Assembly (NCBI GenBank): GCA_017381715.1
Contig: JAFOBR010000040.1
Location: forward strand, 1-41,153
DNA from: Clostridia bacterium
Lineage (GTDB): Bacteria; Bacillota; Clostridia; Oscillospirales; CAG-382
DNA length: 41,153 bases
Reading direction: 5' to 3'
The position numbers and the translations under genes were made by a program. The notes below the pieces were generated by a model. That model was not told where the DNA came from, ran no database searches, and worked only from the letters and a program-made list of their open reading frames with translations. Positions 16,235 to 24,954 of this stretch are shown piece by piece. Within the stretch, counting starts at the first letter, position 1. Every line of letters begins with the position of its first letter.

Positions 16235-18219
16235 ATTGCATCCACCTCCGCAATAATTTGTCTGTTAGCAAATCCGCGCAGATCCATAGCGCCGGAAGGA
16301 CAAACAACGGTACAGCATCCGCATCCCTGACATACAGCGGGGTTGACCTTTGCAACTCTGCGTATAGCCACAGTTCTGTTGGGCATACGGAATTCCTTGT
16401 CCTCGTAAGTGATAGCGCCGTAAGGACATACTCTTTCACAGGAAGAACAGCCGTTACACATAAGTTCATCGGAGCTTGCAACGCAGGGGTTGCCCTTAAG
16501 CTTATCCTTAACCAGCAGGGATACTACCTTTGCGGCTGCGGCACTTGCCTGAGAAACCGTTTCGGGAATATCCTTGGGACCCTGGCAGGTACCGGAAAGG
16601 AATACACCTGCGGTGGGGCTTTCTACGGGACGGAGCTTGGGATGTGCTTCGGTAAAGAAATCGTTGGTGTCCATACTTGCGGTAAGCATTGTAGCAAGAG
16701 GACGTGCGGATTTATCGGGCTCAATAGCTGCGGCAAGTACTACAAGGTCTGCATCTATATGAAGCTGTTTGTTGTTGAGCAGGTCGGAAGCCTGAACTTT
16801 AAGCTTATCACCTTCGGGGAATACCTTGCCTACCATACCTTTAATATAATGTACGCCGTATTCTTCAACAGCGCGGCGGTAGAATTCGTCAAAGCTCTTA
16901 CCGGGAGTTCTTACGTCAATGTAGAAAACGTAAACTTCGGTATCGGGATACTTATCACGGGTAAGCATAGCGTGCTTTGCAGTATACATACAGCAAATCT
17001 TGGAACAGTATTCCTTGCCTTTTTCGGCGCAGGATGCGCAACGGGAGCCTACACACTGTACGAAAACGATGGTGTGGGGATGCTTAAGGTCAGAAGGACG
17101 GAGCAGCTTGCCTGCGGTAGGACCTGCTGCGTTGGTAAGACGCTCAAATTCAAGGGAGGTAATAACGTCCTTGGACTGGTTGTAAGCGTATTCGTCGAAT
17201 TTATCCATACTGATGGGATTAAATCCGGTTGCCACAACGATAGCGCCGTATTTTTCCTGAATATATTCGTCCTGCTGCTTGTAGTCGATAGCACCTGCGG
17301 CACATACCTTCGAGCAAACACCGCATCTGCCGTTTTTAAGCATATTGCAGTGGTTGGGATCGATGGTAGCAACCTTGGGTACTGCCTGAGCAAAGGGAAT
17401 GTAAATAGCGGATCTGTTGTCCATACCCAGATTGAATTCGTTGGGAACCTTCTTCATGGGGCACTTTTCAACGCAAGCGCCGCATCCGGTACAGATATCT
17501 TCGTTTACGTATCTCGCCTTTTTCTTAACGGTAACGTCAAAGTTACCTACAAAGCCCTTAACCTCGGTTACTTCGCTGTAAGAGAAGATACGGATATTCT
17601 CGTTCTGTGCAACGTCAACCATCTTGGGGGTAAGAATACAAGCCGCACAGTCAAGAGTGGGGAAGGTTTTATCAAGCTGAGCCATTTTACCGCCGATAGT
17701 GGGTTTGGTTTCCACGATATCTACGGGGAAGCCTGCTTCGGCAATATCAAGTGCGGTCTGGATACCGGCAATACCGCCGCCTATAACCAGAGCACGCTTT
17801 GTAACGGGAGTTTCGCCGGCAACGAGAGGGGTATTAAGATTAACCTTTGCGACTGCTGCTTTACCGAGAATGATAGCCTTTTCCGTACCGGTCAGCATAT
17901 CCTTATGTACCCAAGAGCACTGCTCACGGATATTTGCGATCTCTACCATATAGGGGTTAAGACCTGCGGTAGCTGCGGTTTTACGGAAGGTAGCTTCGTG
18001 CATTCTGGGAGAGCAGGAGCAAACTACGATACCGGTAAGATTGTGTTCCTTAACGGCATCGATGATCATATTCTGACCTGCCTGAGAACACATGTATTGA
18101 TAATTGGCGGAGAAAACAACGCCGGGTTCGTTCTTCAGCGCTTCGGAAACCGCCTGCACGTCAACCGTTCCGGCAATGTTACTTCCGCACCAGCATACAA
18201 AAACACCGATTCTTTGCAT
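16225..18219 (-). CDS. hdrA: HdrA-type flavoprotein, heterodisulfide reductase subunit A
   Basis: A 664-residue flavoprotein, the site of flavin-based electron bifurcation in characterised Hdr complexes. It has the HdrA N-terminal domain (FVCWCGSNIAG, CSCSPRMHE, ANIREQCSWVH), an FAD fold (ALVIGGGIAGIQTA, GGKMAQLDKTFPTLDCAACILTPKM), an inserted ferredoxin motif (CTGCGACVEKCP), and a second cysteine group (CNMLKNGRCGVCSKVC). A thioredoxin-reductase-like half follows (FVQCVGSRC, CCMYTAKHA), and a C-terminal dicluster ferredoxin (CNGCSSCERVCP and CQGCGCCTVVCP). Length and order match full-length HdrA. Family knowledge says it splits electron pairs, one branch to ferredoxin and one to HdrB; whether this enzyme bifurcates is inference. 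It starts 18 bases after hdrC. Confidence 0.95.
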   Translation of the reverse strand: MQRIGVFVCWCGSNIAGTVDVQAVSEALKNEPGVVFSANYQYMCSQAGQNMIIDAVKEHNLTGIVVCSCSPRMHEATFRKTAATAGLNPYMVEIANIREQCSWVHKDMLTGTEKAIILGKAAVAKVNLNTPLVAGETPVTKRALVIGGGIAGIQTALDIAEAGFPVDIVETKPTIGGKMAQLDKTFPTLDCAACILTPKMVDVAQNENIRIFSYSEVTEVKGFVGNFDVTVKKKARYVNEDICTGCGACVEKCPMKKVPNEFNLGMDNRSAIYIPFAQAVPKVATIDPNHCNMLKNGRCGVCSKVCAAGAIDYKQQDEYIQEKYGAIVVATGFNPISMDKFDEYAYNQSKDVITSLEFERLTNAAGPTAGKLLRPSDLKHPHTIVFVQCVGSRCASCAEKGKEYCSKICCMYTAKHAMLTRDKYPDTEVYVFYIDVRTPGKSFDEFYRRAVEEYGVHYIKGMVGKVFPEGDKLKVQASDLLNNKQLHIDADLVVLAAAIEPDKSARPLATMLTASMDTNDFFTEAHPKLRPVESPTAGVFLSGTCQGPKDIPETVSQASAAAAKVVSLLVKDKLKGNPCVASSDELMCNGCSSCERVCPYGAITYEDKEFRMPNRTVAIRRVAKVNPAVCQGCGCCTVVCPSGAMDLRGFANRQIIAEVDAICK

Positions 18220-18237
18220 AGTAATTGTTCTCCTCCT

Positions 18238-18630
18238 TTACTTGGCGTATTTTCTCAGGGCGCTTACCAACGCCTGCTGAGGGATATTCTCATCCAAAAG
18301 GGCGGGAATATCGTCTGTCTTTAAATGGTTGCCGCCTTTTTGGCGTATAACGGTAAGTCTTACTGCCTCAACAAGCTTTGCGGGTTCAACGCCTCTGGGG
18401 CATCTGTCAACGCAGGCAAAGCAGGAAAGACAGCGGTAAAGGGACTCGGATTCCAGCAAAGGCTGGATATCGCCGTTCTCAACCATAGCTACGAACTGAT
18501 GAGGATGGTATTCCATCTCATCAAAAGCGGGGCAAGTTGCTGTGCACTTACCGCACTTCATACATTTTTTAGGGTTAACACCGCTTATGCGAACGATCTC
18601 ATCGCGGGTGTTTTTGAGCTTATTGTTCAT
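18238..18630 (-). CDS. hdrC: HdrC-type iron-sulfur subunit
   Basis: A 130-residue soluble protein with two [4Fe-4S] motifs, Cys23-26-29-33 (CMKCGKCTATCP) and Cys67-70-73-77 (CLSCFACVDRCP), carrying electrons from HdrA to HdrB. The ATG at 18630 was chosen over the ATG at 18636, because the AAAGGAGG ribosome site directly abuts the latter and stands 6 bases from the former. The gene starts inside the last 11 bases of hdrB. It lacks the membrane-bound cytochrome fusion found in HdrE-linked systems, so the complex is cytoplasmic. Confidence 0.93.
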   Translation of the reverse strand: MNNKLKNTRDEIVRISGVNPKKCMKCGKCTATCPAFDEMEYHPHQFVAMVENGDIQPLLESESLYRCLSCFACVDRCPRGVEPAKLVEAVRLTVIRQKGGNHLKTDDIPALLDENIPQQALVSALRKYAK

Positions 18631-19408
18631 CCCCATCCTCCTTTACACCCAAAGCCTCTGCAAGAAGCTCGGTAAGATATACTACGGGAATATCGGACGC
18701 CTGCTTGTCAAGATTATATTTGCACAAGGGGCAAGCGGTGATAATTCTGGAAGCGCCGTTGTTCTTAGCGCTCACAACAACGTTTTCGCTCTTCTTCTGC
18801 GCAAACTTGGGGTCATCCATAGTCACGTATCCGCCGCAGCATTCGTTGCGGTAGGGATATATAACGGGCTCGCCGCCCATAGCTTTTATAATATCTTCAA
18901 TAATAGTGGGGTTTTCAGGGTCATCCATCTGCATAACGGAATTGGGACGGAGCAACAGACAGCCGTAATATGCGGCAATCTTTTCGCCCTTTAAGGGGTT
19001 AACAACCTTTTCCTTTATCTTTTCCATGCCAACGAGATCGCGGAGCATTTCAAGGTAATGATATACCTTTGTGCTTCCATCGTACTCAACGCCGTTGTAG
19101 CGGTTAACTCTGTCTGCAAATTCAGTATCATTCTGCATTGCGTGGTTTGTCTGCTTGATCACGTTGTGGCAAGCGGAGCAAACGGATACCAGAACCTGCT
19201 CTTTTTCTTTCGCTTCCTGCAATGCGCGTACAGAGGAAAGCTTTGTGGCAACTTCGTCACGAGATGTGGTGAACACACCGCCGCAGCACTGCCATGCTTC
19301 TATCTCCTCAAGTGTGATTCCCAACACTTCTGCGCATTTGCGGGCATATATATCGAGCTGCTTTGCCTTGTTCTTCAAGGTACAGCCGGGGAAGTAACTT
19401 ACTTTCAT
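18620..19408 (-). CDS. hdrB: HdrB-type subunit with two CCG (noncubane cluster) domains
   Basis: A 262-residue protein. Both cysteine-rich motifs that bind noncubane [4Fe-4S] clusters in HdrB are complete: Cys9-x31-Cys41Cys42-x34-Cys77xxCys80, and Cys150-x39-Cys190Cys191-x34-Cys226xxCys229. In methanogens this pair cleaves the CoM-S-S-CoB disulfide; bacteria lack those cofactors, and in sulfate reducers the partner is thought to be DsrC. No DsrC-like gene is visible here, so the terminal acceptor may be a small dithiol or, as I infer from the operon, the FrdAB subunits. The start ATG at 19408 follows ACGGAGG by 7 bases. It lies 13 bases after fumC. Confidence 0.93.
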   Translation of the reverse strand: MKVSYFPGCTLKNKAKQLDIYARKCAEVLGITLEEIEAWQCCGGVFTTSRDEVATKLSSVRALQEAKEKEQVLVSVCSACHNVIKQTNHAMQNDTEFADRVNRYNGVEYDGSTKVYHYLEMLRDLVGMEKIKEKVVNPLKGEKIAAYYGCLLLRPNSVMQMDDPENPTIIEDIIKAMGGEPVIYPYRNECCGGYVTMDDPKFAQKKSENVVVSAKNNGASRIITACPLCKYNLDKQASDIPVVYLTELLAEALGVKEDGDEQ

Positions 19409-19421
19409 CAGCAAACCTCCG

Positions 19422-20798
19422 TTAAACCATTTTTTCGGGGTGGAATACCTCGTCAAATTTTTCAGGGGTAAGGAAGCCCAGCTCTACGCAGGCTTCTTTG
19501 AGAGTGATATTGTCTTTAAACGCCTTCTTTGCAGTCTTTGCCGCATTTTCGTAACCGATATAGGGATTAAGTGCGGTAACCAGCATAAGAGAGTTGTGAA
19601 GATTGTGGTGCATCTTTTCCTTGTTTGCCTTAATTCCAACAGCGCAGTTCTTGTTGAAGGAAAGGATAGCCTCTGCCAACAATCTGCCGGACTGAAGGAA
19701 GTTGTAAATGCAAACGGGCATAAATACGTTAAGCTCAAAGTTGCCCTGAGAAGCTGCCATACCAACTGCAACATCATTACCCATTACCTGAACTGCTACC
19801 ATGGTAACAGCTTCGCACTGGGTGGGGTTAACCTTACCGGGCATTATAGAGGAGCCGGGTTCGTTTTCGGGAATAAAGATTTCACCCAAACCGTCTCTGG
19901 GACCGCTTGCCAACCAACGGATATCGTTAGCGATCTTCATCATATCGCAAGCGAGAGCCTTGATAGCGCCGTGAGCGAATACCAATTCATCCTTGGAGGT
20001 AAGAGCGTGGAACTTGTTTGCTGCGGTAACGAAAGGCTTGCCGGTAAGCTTGCCAACGTTTTCTGCAACCAGTTCGGAAAAGCCCTTGGGAGCGTTGAGT
20101 CCGGTACCTACTGCAGTTCCGCCCAATGCCAATTCGTAAAGGGGCTTAACAGCAAGCTTAAGCATTTCCACGTCACGCTCAAGGCTGCTTCTCCAACCGC
20201 TTATCTCTTGGCTGAAGGTAATGGGAGTTGCATCCTGAAGGTGGGTACGTCCGCTCTTAACGATGCCTTCATTTTCTTTTTCAAGACGTACAAAGGTGGC
20301 GATAAGTGTTTCCGCTGCGGGAATAAGCTTGTCCTCGATAACCGAAACCGCAGCAATGTGCATTGCGGTGGGGAAGGTATCGTTGGAGGACTGGCTCATA
20401 TTGATATCGTCATTGGGGTGAAGAAGCTTTTTGCCGGCGATAATGTTACCGCGGTTGGCAACAACTTCGTTAACGTTCATATTGGACTGTGTGCCGGAAC
20501 CGGTCTGCCAAACAACGAGAGGGAAATGATCGTTCAAAGAACCGCTTATAACCTCGTCGCAAGCAAGAGAGATTGCATTAAGCTTTTCTTCGGTCATCTT
20601 CTCGGGTCTGAGAGCGGCGTTTGTCATAGCCGCAGCCTTTTTGAGTATTCCGAATGCGTGTGTGATTTCGCGGGGCATAGTTTCTATGTTCACACCGATC
20701 TCGAAGTTTTCGTGGCTTCTTTCGGTCTGTGCGCCCCAAAGTTTATCGGCGGGTACCTTTACCTCGCCCATAGAGTCATGTTCAATACGGTATTCCAT
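19422..20798 (-). CDS. fumC: Class II fumarate hydratase
   Basis: A 458-residue, oxygen-stable, cluster-free fumarase of the aspartase/fumarase superfamily. Signatures: [15 protein letters not shown] near residue 97, TSSND-type [10 protein letters not shown], the HLQDATPIT active-site strand, and [13 protein letters not shown], the mobile signature loop with the catalytic Ser. Direction here is expected to be malate to fumarate plus water, feeding fumarate reductase. The start at 20798 was preferred over an ATG at 20807, because AAAGG directly touches the latter and is 9 bases from the former. It starts 16 bases after mdh and ends 13 bases before hdrB. Aspartase is the main alternative, but the sequence and context favour fumarase. 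Confidence 0.95.
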   Translation of the reverse strand: MEYRIEHDSMGEVKVPADKLWGAQTERSHENFEIGVNIETMPREITHAFGILKKAAAMTNAALRPEKMTEEKLNAISLACDEVISGSLNDHFPLVVWQTGSGTQSNMNVNEVVANRGNIIAGKKLLHPNDDINMSQSSNDTFPTAMHIAAVSVIEDKLIPAAETLIATFVRLEKENEGIVKSGRTHLQDATPITFSQEISGWRSSLERDVEMLKLAVKPLYELALGGTAVGTGLNAPKGFSELVAENVGKLTGKPFVTAANKFHALTSKDELVFAHGAIKALACDMMKIANDIRWLASGPRDGLGEIFIPENEPGSSIMPGKVNPTQCEAVTMVAVQVMGNDVAVGMAASQGNFELNVFMPVCIYNFLQSGRLLAEAILSFNKNCAVGIKANKEKMHHNLHNSLMLVTALNPYIGYENAAKTAKKAFKDNITLKEACVELGFLTPEKFDEVFHPEKMV

Positions 20799-20814
20799 AA
20801 TGTTCATCCTTTTA

Positions 20815-21759
20815 TTACAGATTTATGCTGCGGATGATTCCTTTGAGGGTATCCGCACTGTTGTGGAGTGCTTTAAGCTCGGTATCGTTAAGAGGAATGA
20901 TAACCTTGTTGTGAGCTCCCTTTTTGCCTACAACGTTGAGAAGGCTCAAGCATACGTCGCTGATGCCGTATTCGCCGTCAAGCATGGTGGAAACGGTAAG
21001 GGTGGTATCCATACCGCTGAGCAGGCACTTAACTATGTGGCATACGGAAATGGAAACCGCATAGAAGGTTGCGCCCTTACGGCTTATGATACGTGCACCG
21101 GATTTCTTAACGTATTCTTCAACTTCTTCATAGTTGAGTTCGGGGAACTGGAAGTCCTTAAGCTTAACGGACTTGCCGTAATCCTGAATGGGAACGTTAG
21201 AGATGTTTGCAAGAGACCAGGGAATGAAGCAGGAATCACCGTGCTCGCCCAGTACGTATGCGTGTACGTTCTGCTGGTTGATGGAGTAGTACTCGGAAAG
21301 TCTGGAACGGAGACGTGCGGTATCAAGAATGGTACCGGAACCGATAATGCGTTCCTGGGGAAGTCCGGAATACTTGCAGAAGGTGTAGGTAAGTATATCA
21401 ACAGGGTTGCTCACGATGATGTAAGTTGCATCAGGAGCGTACTTTGTGATTTCGGGAATAATGCTCTTGGTAATATTTACGTTGATCTGAGCAAGGTCAA
21501 GTCTTGACTGACCGGGCTTTCTGCCAACGCCGGAAGTAATAATTACGATATTGGAGTTTACTGCGTCAGCATAGCTGCCTGCGTAAAGGGAGCAAGAACT
21601 GCAGAAAGGAGTTCCTTGGCGAATATCCAGAGCTTCGCCCATTGCTTTTTCTCCGTTGATGTCGATCATAACGATTTCGGAAGCAAGTCCGGATACCGTA
21701 AGTGTGTAAGCGATAGTAGAGCCTACGCTGCCGGTTCCGACGATTGTGATTTTGTTCAT
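20815..21759 (-). CDS. mdh: NAD-dependent malate dehydrogenase on a lactate dehydrogenase scaffold
   Basis: A 314-residue enzyme of the LDH/MDH family. It has the Rossmann start GTGSVGST, Asp33 after the second strand (NAD preference), catalytic Asp146, Arg149 and His173 (GEHGDS), and Arg86. The overall sequence is LDH-like ([20 protein letters not shown]). However, the substrate-specificity loop reads [10 protein letters not shown]: Arg80 occupies the position called 102 in LDH, where lactate enzymes have Gln and malate enzymes have Arg. Changing this Gln to Arg is known to convert Bacillus LDH into MDH. Leading a fumarase/fumarate reductase operon fits reduction of oxaloacetate to malate with NADH. 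AAGGAGAG lies 6-7 bases before the ATG. Confidence 0.88.
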   Translation of the reverse strand: MNKITIVGTGSVGSTIAYTLTVSGLASEIVMIDINGEKAMGEALDIRQGTPFCSSCSLYAGSYADAVNSNIVIITSGVGRKPGQSRLDLAQINVNITKSIIPEITKYAPDATYIIVSNPVDILTYTFCKYSGLPQERIIGSGTILDTARLRSRLSEYYSINQQNVHAYVLGEHGDSCFIPWSLANISNVPIQDYGKSVKLKDFQFPELNYEEVEEYVKKSGARIISRKGATFYAVSISVCHIVKCLLSGMDTTLTVSTMLDGEYGISDVCLSLLNVVGKKGAHNKVIIPLNDTELKALHNSADTLKGIIRSINL

Positions 21760-21806
21760 AAGATACTCTCCTTAAAAATAAAATTCATCATTGCATAGCT
21801 ACCTAA

Positions 21807-21834
21807 ATTATATCATAAAATCAAAATTTGTAAA
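21807..21834 (-). promoter_or_regulatory. Promoter of the 12-gene succinate operon
   Basis: Minus strand: TTTACA (21829-21834), 16-base spacer, TATAAT (21807-21812), giving a leader of about 40 bases before mdh. The 290-base gap 21760-22049 is very A+T-rich and also holds the divergent promoter of the SPFH gene. I looked for a Rex-type operator (TTGTTAA/TTAACAA) and saw none. Confidence 0.75.
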
Positions 21835-21969
21835 TAATAAATTTCAATAATATATCGTTTTTTTCATTATGACAAAAAAACAGACCTAAAAACAAAAAAT
21901 TAGTGCATATTTCCCTTAAAAAAATAAAATTTTTCCGTGTTAAGCGGTGCAATTTGCGAAAAAATGTGT

Positions 21970-21975
21970 TATAAT
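21970..21975 (+). promoter_or_regulatory. Extended -10 promoter of the zinc-ribbon SPFH gene
   Basis: TATAAT at 21970-21975 is preceded by TGT, forming an extended -10 (TGnTATAAT). There is no good -35 hexamer 16-18 bases upstream. It lies 74 bases before the ATG at 22050, leaving an A-rich leader. Confidence 0.6.
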
Positions 21976-22049
21976 TTAAAAAAACGGAAAAATGTATGTC
22001 AAATTTAAACAAAAATACTATTTTTCTTTCGTGAAAGGAGACTGTAAAT

Positions 22050-23348
22050 ATGGGACTTATCAAGGCGGGAACAGGCGCTCTGGGCGGAGTTCTGGCAGAC
22101 CAGTGGAAAGAGTTTTTCTACTCCGATTCCTTGGGAAACGACGTGCTGTTGCGCAAGGGTACAAAGCGTGTGGGAAAAAGATCTTCCAACACAAAAGCGA
22201 GTGATAATATAATTTCCAACGGCTCCGGCATTGCCGTTGCCGACGGACAGTGTATGATAATAGTTGAGCAGGGCAAGGTAGTGGAAATTTGCGCCGAACC
22301 CGGTGAATATACCTACGATACTTCTACCGAACCCAGCATATTCAGCGGCAAGTTCGGTGAAAGTCTTGTAAACACCTTCAAGATCTTGGGAAAACGCTTT
22401 ACCTACGGCGGAGATACCGGCAAGGATCAGCGTGTTTATTATTTCAATACCAAGGAAATTTTGGGCAACAGATTCGGTACTGTCAATCCCATTCCTTTCA
22501 GAGTGGCAGATGTAAATATCGGTCTGGATATCGACGTTTCCATAAGATGCTCGGGCACATATTCTTACGTAATATGCGACCCTATAGTATTCTATTCGAA
22601 AATAGCCGGCAACGTTGCGGATGAATATACCAAGGACGAATTGGATTCCCAGATGCGCCGTGAATTCGTGTCTGCGCTCACGCCTTCCATCGGCAAACTT
22701 TCAGCCCTCGGCATCCGTCCTTCCGCTATAACCGCCCACACCAACGAGATCGAAGACGAGCTTCGCAACCAGCTTTCCGCAGAATGGAAAGAGGGCAGGG
22801 GAATAGAAGTAAAAAGCATAGCTCTTAATCCTATTGATCTTCCCGAAGAGCAGGCAAAGCTTATTACCGATGCACAGCGTGCCGCTATACTCAGAGATCC
22901 CACAATGGCTGCCGCAACGCTGGTAAGCGCTCAGGCATCCGCTATGGAAGCGGCGGCAAACAATTCCGCCGGTGCAATGACGGGATTTATGGGTATGGGA
23001 ATGGCAATGAACAATGGCTCTGCCGTTAATCCCACAAACCTTTACGCTATGGGAAATGCGCCTAAGGAGCAGCCTGCGGTAAATGGATGGAACTGCTCTT
23101 GCGGCAACTTGGCAACCGGCAAATTCTGCACGGAATGCGGCAGCAAAAAGCCTGATACTGATGGTTGGAAATGCTCCTGCGGTGCTTTGAACAAGGGTAA
23201 ATTCTGTTCCGAGTGCGGAAGCAAAAAGCCTGCGGGCGCATTGCTTTACAAGTGCGATAAATGTGGCTGGGAGCCGGAAGATCCCGCAAAGCCTCCCAAG
23301 TTCTGCCCCGAATGCGGAGATGTATTCAACGAATCTGACGTAAAGTAA
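22050..23348 (+). CDS. SPFH-domain protein with C-terminal zinc ribbons (YdjI-like)
   Basis: A 432-residue cytoplasmic protein without a membrane segment. Residues about 1-300 form the SPFH-like domain of the bacterial YdjI/virion-core-like family (N-terminus GLIKAGTGALGGVLADQWKE, then LVTKG-like basic strand, YTYDTSTEPSIF, IRCSGTYSY). An Ala/Gly/Met-rich linker (about 300-345) leads to three zinc ribbons: CSCG...CTECG, CSCG...CSECG and CDKCG...CPECG. In Bacillus subtilis the relative YdjI acts with phage-shock-type membrane stress proteins; a similar envelope-stress role here is inference. GAAAGGAG lies 9-10 bases before the ATG. It is monocistronic, with a strong terminator. Confidence 0.9.
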   Translation: MGLIKAGTGALGGVLADQWKEFFYSDSLGNDVLLRKGTKRVGKRSSNTKASDNIISNGSGIAVADGQCMIIVEQGKVVEICAEPGEYTYDTSTEPSIFSGKFGESLVNTFKILGKRFTYGGDTGKDQRVYYFNTKEILGNRFGTVNPIPFRVADVNIGLDIDVSIRCSGTYSYVICDPIVFYSKIAGNVADEYTKDELDSQMRREFVSALTPSIGKLSALGIRPSAITAHTNEIEDELRNQLSAEWKEGRGIEVKSIALNPIDLPEEQAKLITDAQRAAILRDPTMAAATLVSAQASAMEAAANNSAGAMTGFMGMGMAMNNGSAVNPTNLYAMGNAPKEQPAVNGWNCSCGNLATGKFCTECGSKKPDTDGWKCSCGALNKGKFCSECGSKKPAGALLYKCDKCGWEPEDPAKPPKFCPECGDVFNESDVK

Positions 23349-23374
23349 TATTCAAACAAAATTACCCCAACAAC

Positions 23375-23406
23375 AAAATCACCCCGCAGTTTTGCGGGGT
23401 GATTTT
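23375..23406. terminator. Bidirectional intrinsic terminator
   Basis: AAAATCACCCCGCA and TGCGGGGTGATTTT form a 14-bp stem with a 4-base loop between the convergent genes ending at 23348 and 23423. Confidence 0.93.
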
Positions 23407-23422
23407 ATGTAAAAGCGTTTAA

Positions 23423-24787
23423 TTAGTGAACTACGGTAACTTCGGGGATCTTTGCCCAGTCGTTACGGTTGATAACTCCGCCGCCGTCAAACAGTACGAG
23501 GTTTCTCCAGGTGCCGTTCTTTTCGTCTTCTTCATTGGTGGAGTTGATAGAGAAGGTAAGACCGAACTTATCAATTTCGCCTGCGTTGAGACCGAGAGAA
23601 GACCAGGGGATGGATACTTCATATACGGTAAGCTGAGCAACGTCATCTCTGGTGCATACTGCGGTGCCCTGGAAGGTCTTGCTTACGCCGCTGTTTTCGT
23701 AGTAGCAGGTTTCGCCGTCATTGTTAACGGCAAATCCGTAAGCGCGAACATAACCTTCGGTGTTGGCCTTGTTATTAATAACGTGGTCATAATTTTCCAT
23801 AATGTAATCAGATTTGGGGCTTACGGTAGTGATCTTTACCTGTATACACTCATAAGCATACATTCCGTTGGGTTCGCTGGGGGAGATAGGGCAGTGGTGA
23901 TAAGGAGAATCAGCTACTACTGCGAGGGAAAGATTGTCGTTGTCATAGGTTACGTAGTACTCTGCGGTGGAATAGTATTCGTTTTCCACAAAGCTCCAGT
24001 ATGCCCACCTGTTGTTGGATTCATTGATAGTATCGATCTTGTGGGCAGTCCAAGCGTTTTCTATCTTACCGTCAACGGTAATTGCGGAATTAACCTTTGT
24101 AATGGAATAGTTAACGTCGCAAACCTGCACGCCTGCTGCAAAGAGAGTTACGTTGTCGGGACATTCGCTGAGTCTGGAAACCATAACGGTCTGATCCTTG
24201 TGTGCGGCAATAATAAAGCCTACGTCGGGAATGGTAAGAGAAGCGTTATCGGAAACGGAACCAACGGTATGTACGGTGGTCTTCTTAACGCCGAAAAGGG
24301 ATGCATCGTATTCTGCGACGAGGAAAGCGTAATCGGCATAGTTGCCGTCCTTTACGGTTACCTTATCCTGTGCGTAATCGTAGGTGTAAATAACAACGTC
24401 GCCGTATTCTGCTTCCTTGTTAACGCCGGTAAGCTGAATGGAGGTGCTATCGGTAGCGCGGAGACCAACGCCAAGCTTTGCCCATGTTACAAAATTGGAA
24501 ACAAAATTGGGAATAGTAACGGTGTCCACGGGTTCGGAGGTGTCATCGCCGGAATTTTCATCGGGTTCGGACTCTTCGGGTTTGGATTCTTCGGGAACTG
24601 AAGTATCGTCGCTGTCTTCAACGGGCTGGGATTCTGCCGAATCGGATTCGTTGTTAACGGATTCATTGTTAACGGTTTCGCTGTTATCGGGTGCAGAGTT
24701 GGCGGGTTTGGAAACTTCGTCATCACCGCAAGCAGCGAAAGAAAGCGCAAGTACTGCTACAAGCAGTACGGCAAGAATTTTTTTCAT
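23423..24787 (-). CDS. Lipoprotein with CBM9-like (DOMON) domain
   Basis: A 454-residue lipoprotein. The signal peptide ends in a lipobox (SFAAC, Cys20), followed by a Ser/Glu/Asp/Pro-rich linker (about 23-92) likely spanning the cell wall. The middle domain (about 93-230) is not recognised. The C-terminal part (about 232-454) starts with ITVDGKIENAWT and contains VYEVSIPWSSLGL and LVLFDGGG. This pattern is typical of CBM9-like carbohydrate-binding or DOMON-type beta-sandwich domains. It probably binds a sugar or small ligand at the cell surface. AGGAG is 9 bases before the ATG. The gene is alone on this strand and divergent from the acyl-activation operon. The ligand cannot be read from sequence. 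Confidence 0.85.
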   Translation of the reverse strand: MKKILAVLLVAVLALSFAACGDDEVSKPANSAPDNSETVNNESVNNESDSAESQPVEDSDDTSVPEESKPEESEPDENSGDDTSEPVDTVTIPNFVSNFVTWAKLGVGLRATDSTSIQLTGVNKEAEYGDVVIYTYDYAQDKVTVKDGNYADYAFLVAEYDASLFGVKKTTVHTVGSVSDNASLTIPDVGFIIAAHKDQTVMVSRLSECPDNVTLFAAGVQVCDVNYSITKVNSAITVDGKIENAWTAHKIDTINESNNRWAYWSFVENEYYSTAEYYVTYDNDNLSLAVVADSPYHHCPISPSEPNGMYAYECIQVKITTVSPKSDYIMENYDHVINNKANTEGYVRAYGFAVNNDGETCYYENSGVSKTFQGTAVCTRDDVAQLTVYEVSIPWSSLGLNAGEIDKFGLTFSINSTNEEDEKNGTWRNLVLFDGGGVINRNDWAKIPEVTVVH

Positions 24788-24830
24788 AAGATGTACTCCT
24801 GTGTTTTTGATTTTGGTATTGCTGTACTTT

Positions 24831-24859
24831 ATATTACCACACGGATGTTACAAAATCAA
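24831..24859 (-). promoter_or_regulatory. Promoter of the lipoprotein gene
   Basis: Minus strand: TTGATT (24854-24859), 17-base spacer, TAATAT (24831-24836), with TGG before the -10 as in the patatin and SPFH promoters. It is back to back with the promoter at 24892-24920. Confidence 0.65.
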
Positions 24860-24891
24860 TATGTTTAAAAAATTTTACATTTGAATATCTA

Positions 24892-24920
24892 TTGACAACA
24901 GTGAATGTTTTGTATAAAAT
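24892..24920 (+). promoter_or_regulatory. Promoter of the acyl-activation operon
   Basis: TTGACA (24892-24897), 17-base spacer, TAAAAT (24915-24920), about 35 bases before the ATG at 24955. The -35 is a perfect consensus. No clear FapR or FabT operator was seen. Confidence 0.8.
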
Positions 24921-24954
24921 AAATTAGTTATATTGTCTTTTGGAGAGTTATGAA

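Noticed and set aside
16258..18324. A 688-codon open frame on the plus strand
   Set aside because: It is antisense to hdrA; the same reasoning applies.
19440..20837. A 465-codon open frame on the plus strand
   Set aside because: It is antisense to fumC, and the translated product matches no family.
20815..21759. Annotation as L-lactate dehydrogenase
   Set aside because: Overall similarity suggests it, but Arg80 at the specificity position and the operon context favour malate dehydrogenase.
21760..22049. Possible Rex (NADH-sensing) operator before the succinate operon
   Set aside because: An NADH-linked operon made this plausible, but I found no TTGTTAA-type inverted repeat in the intergenic region.
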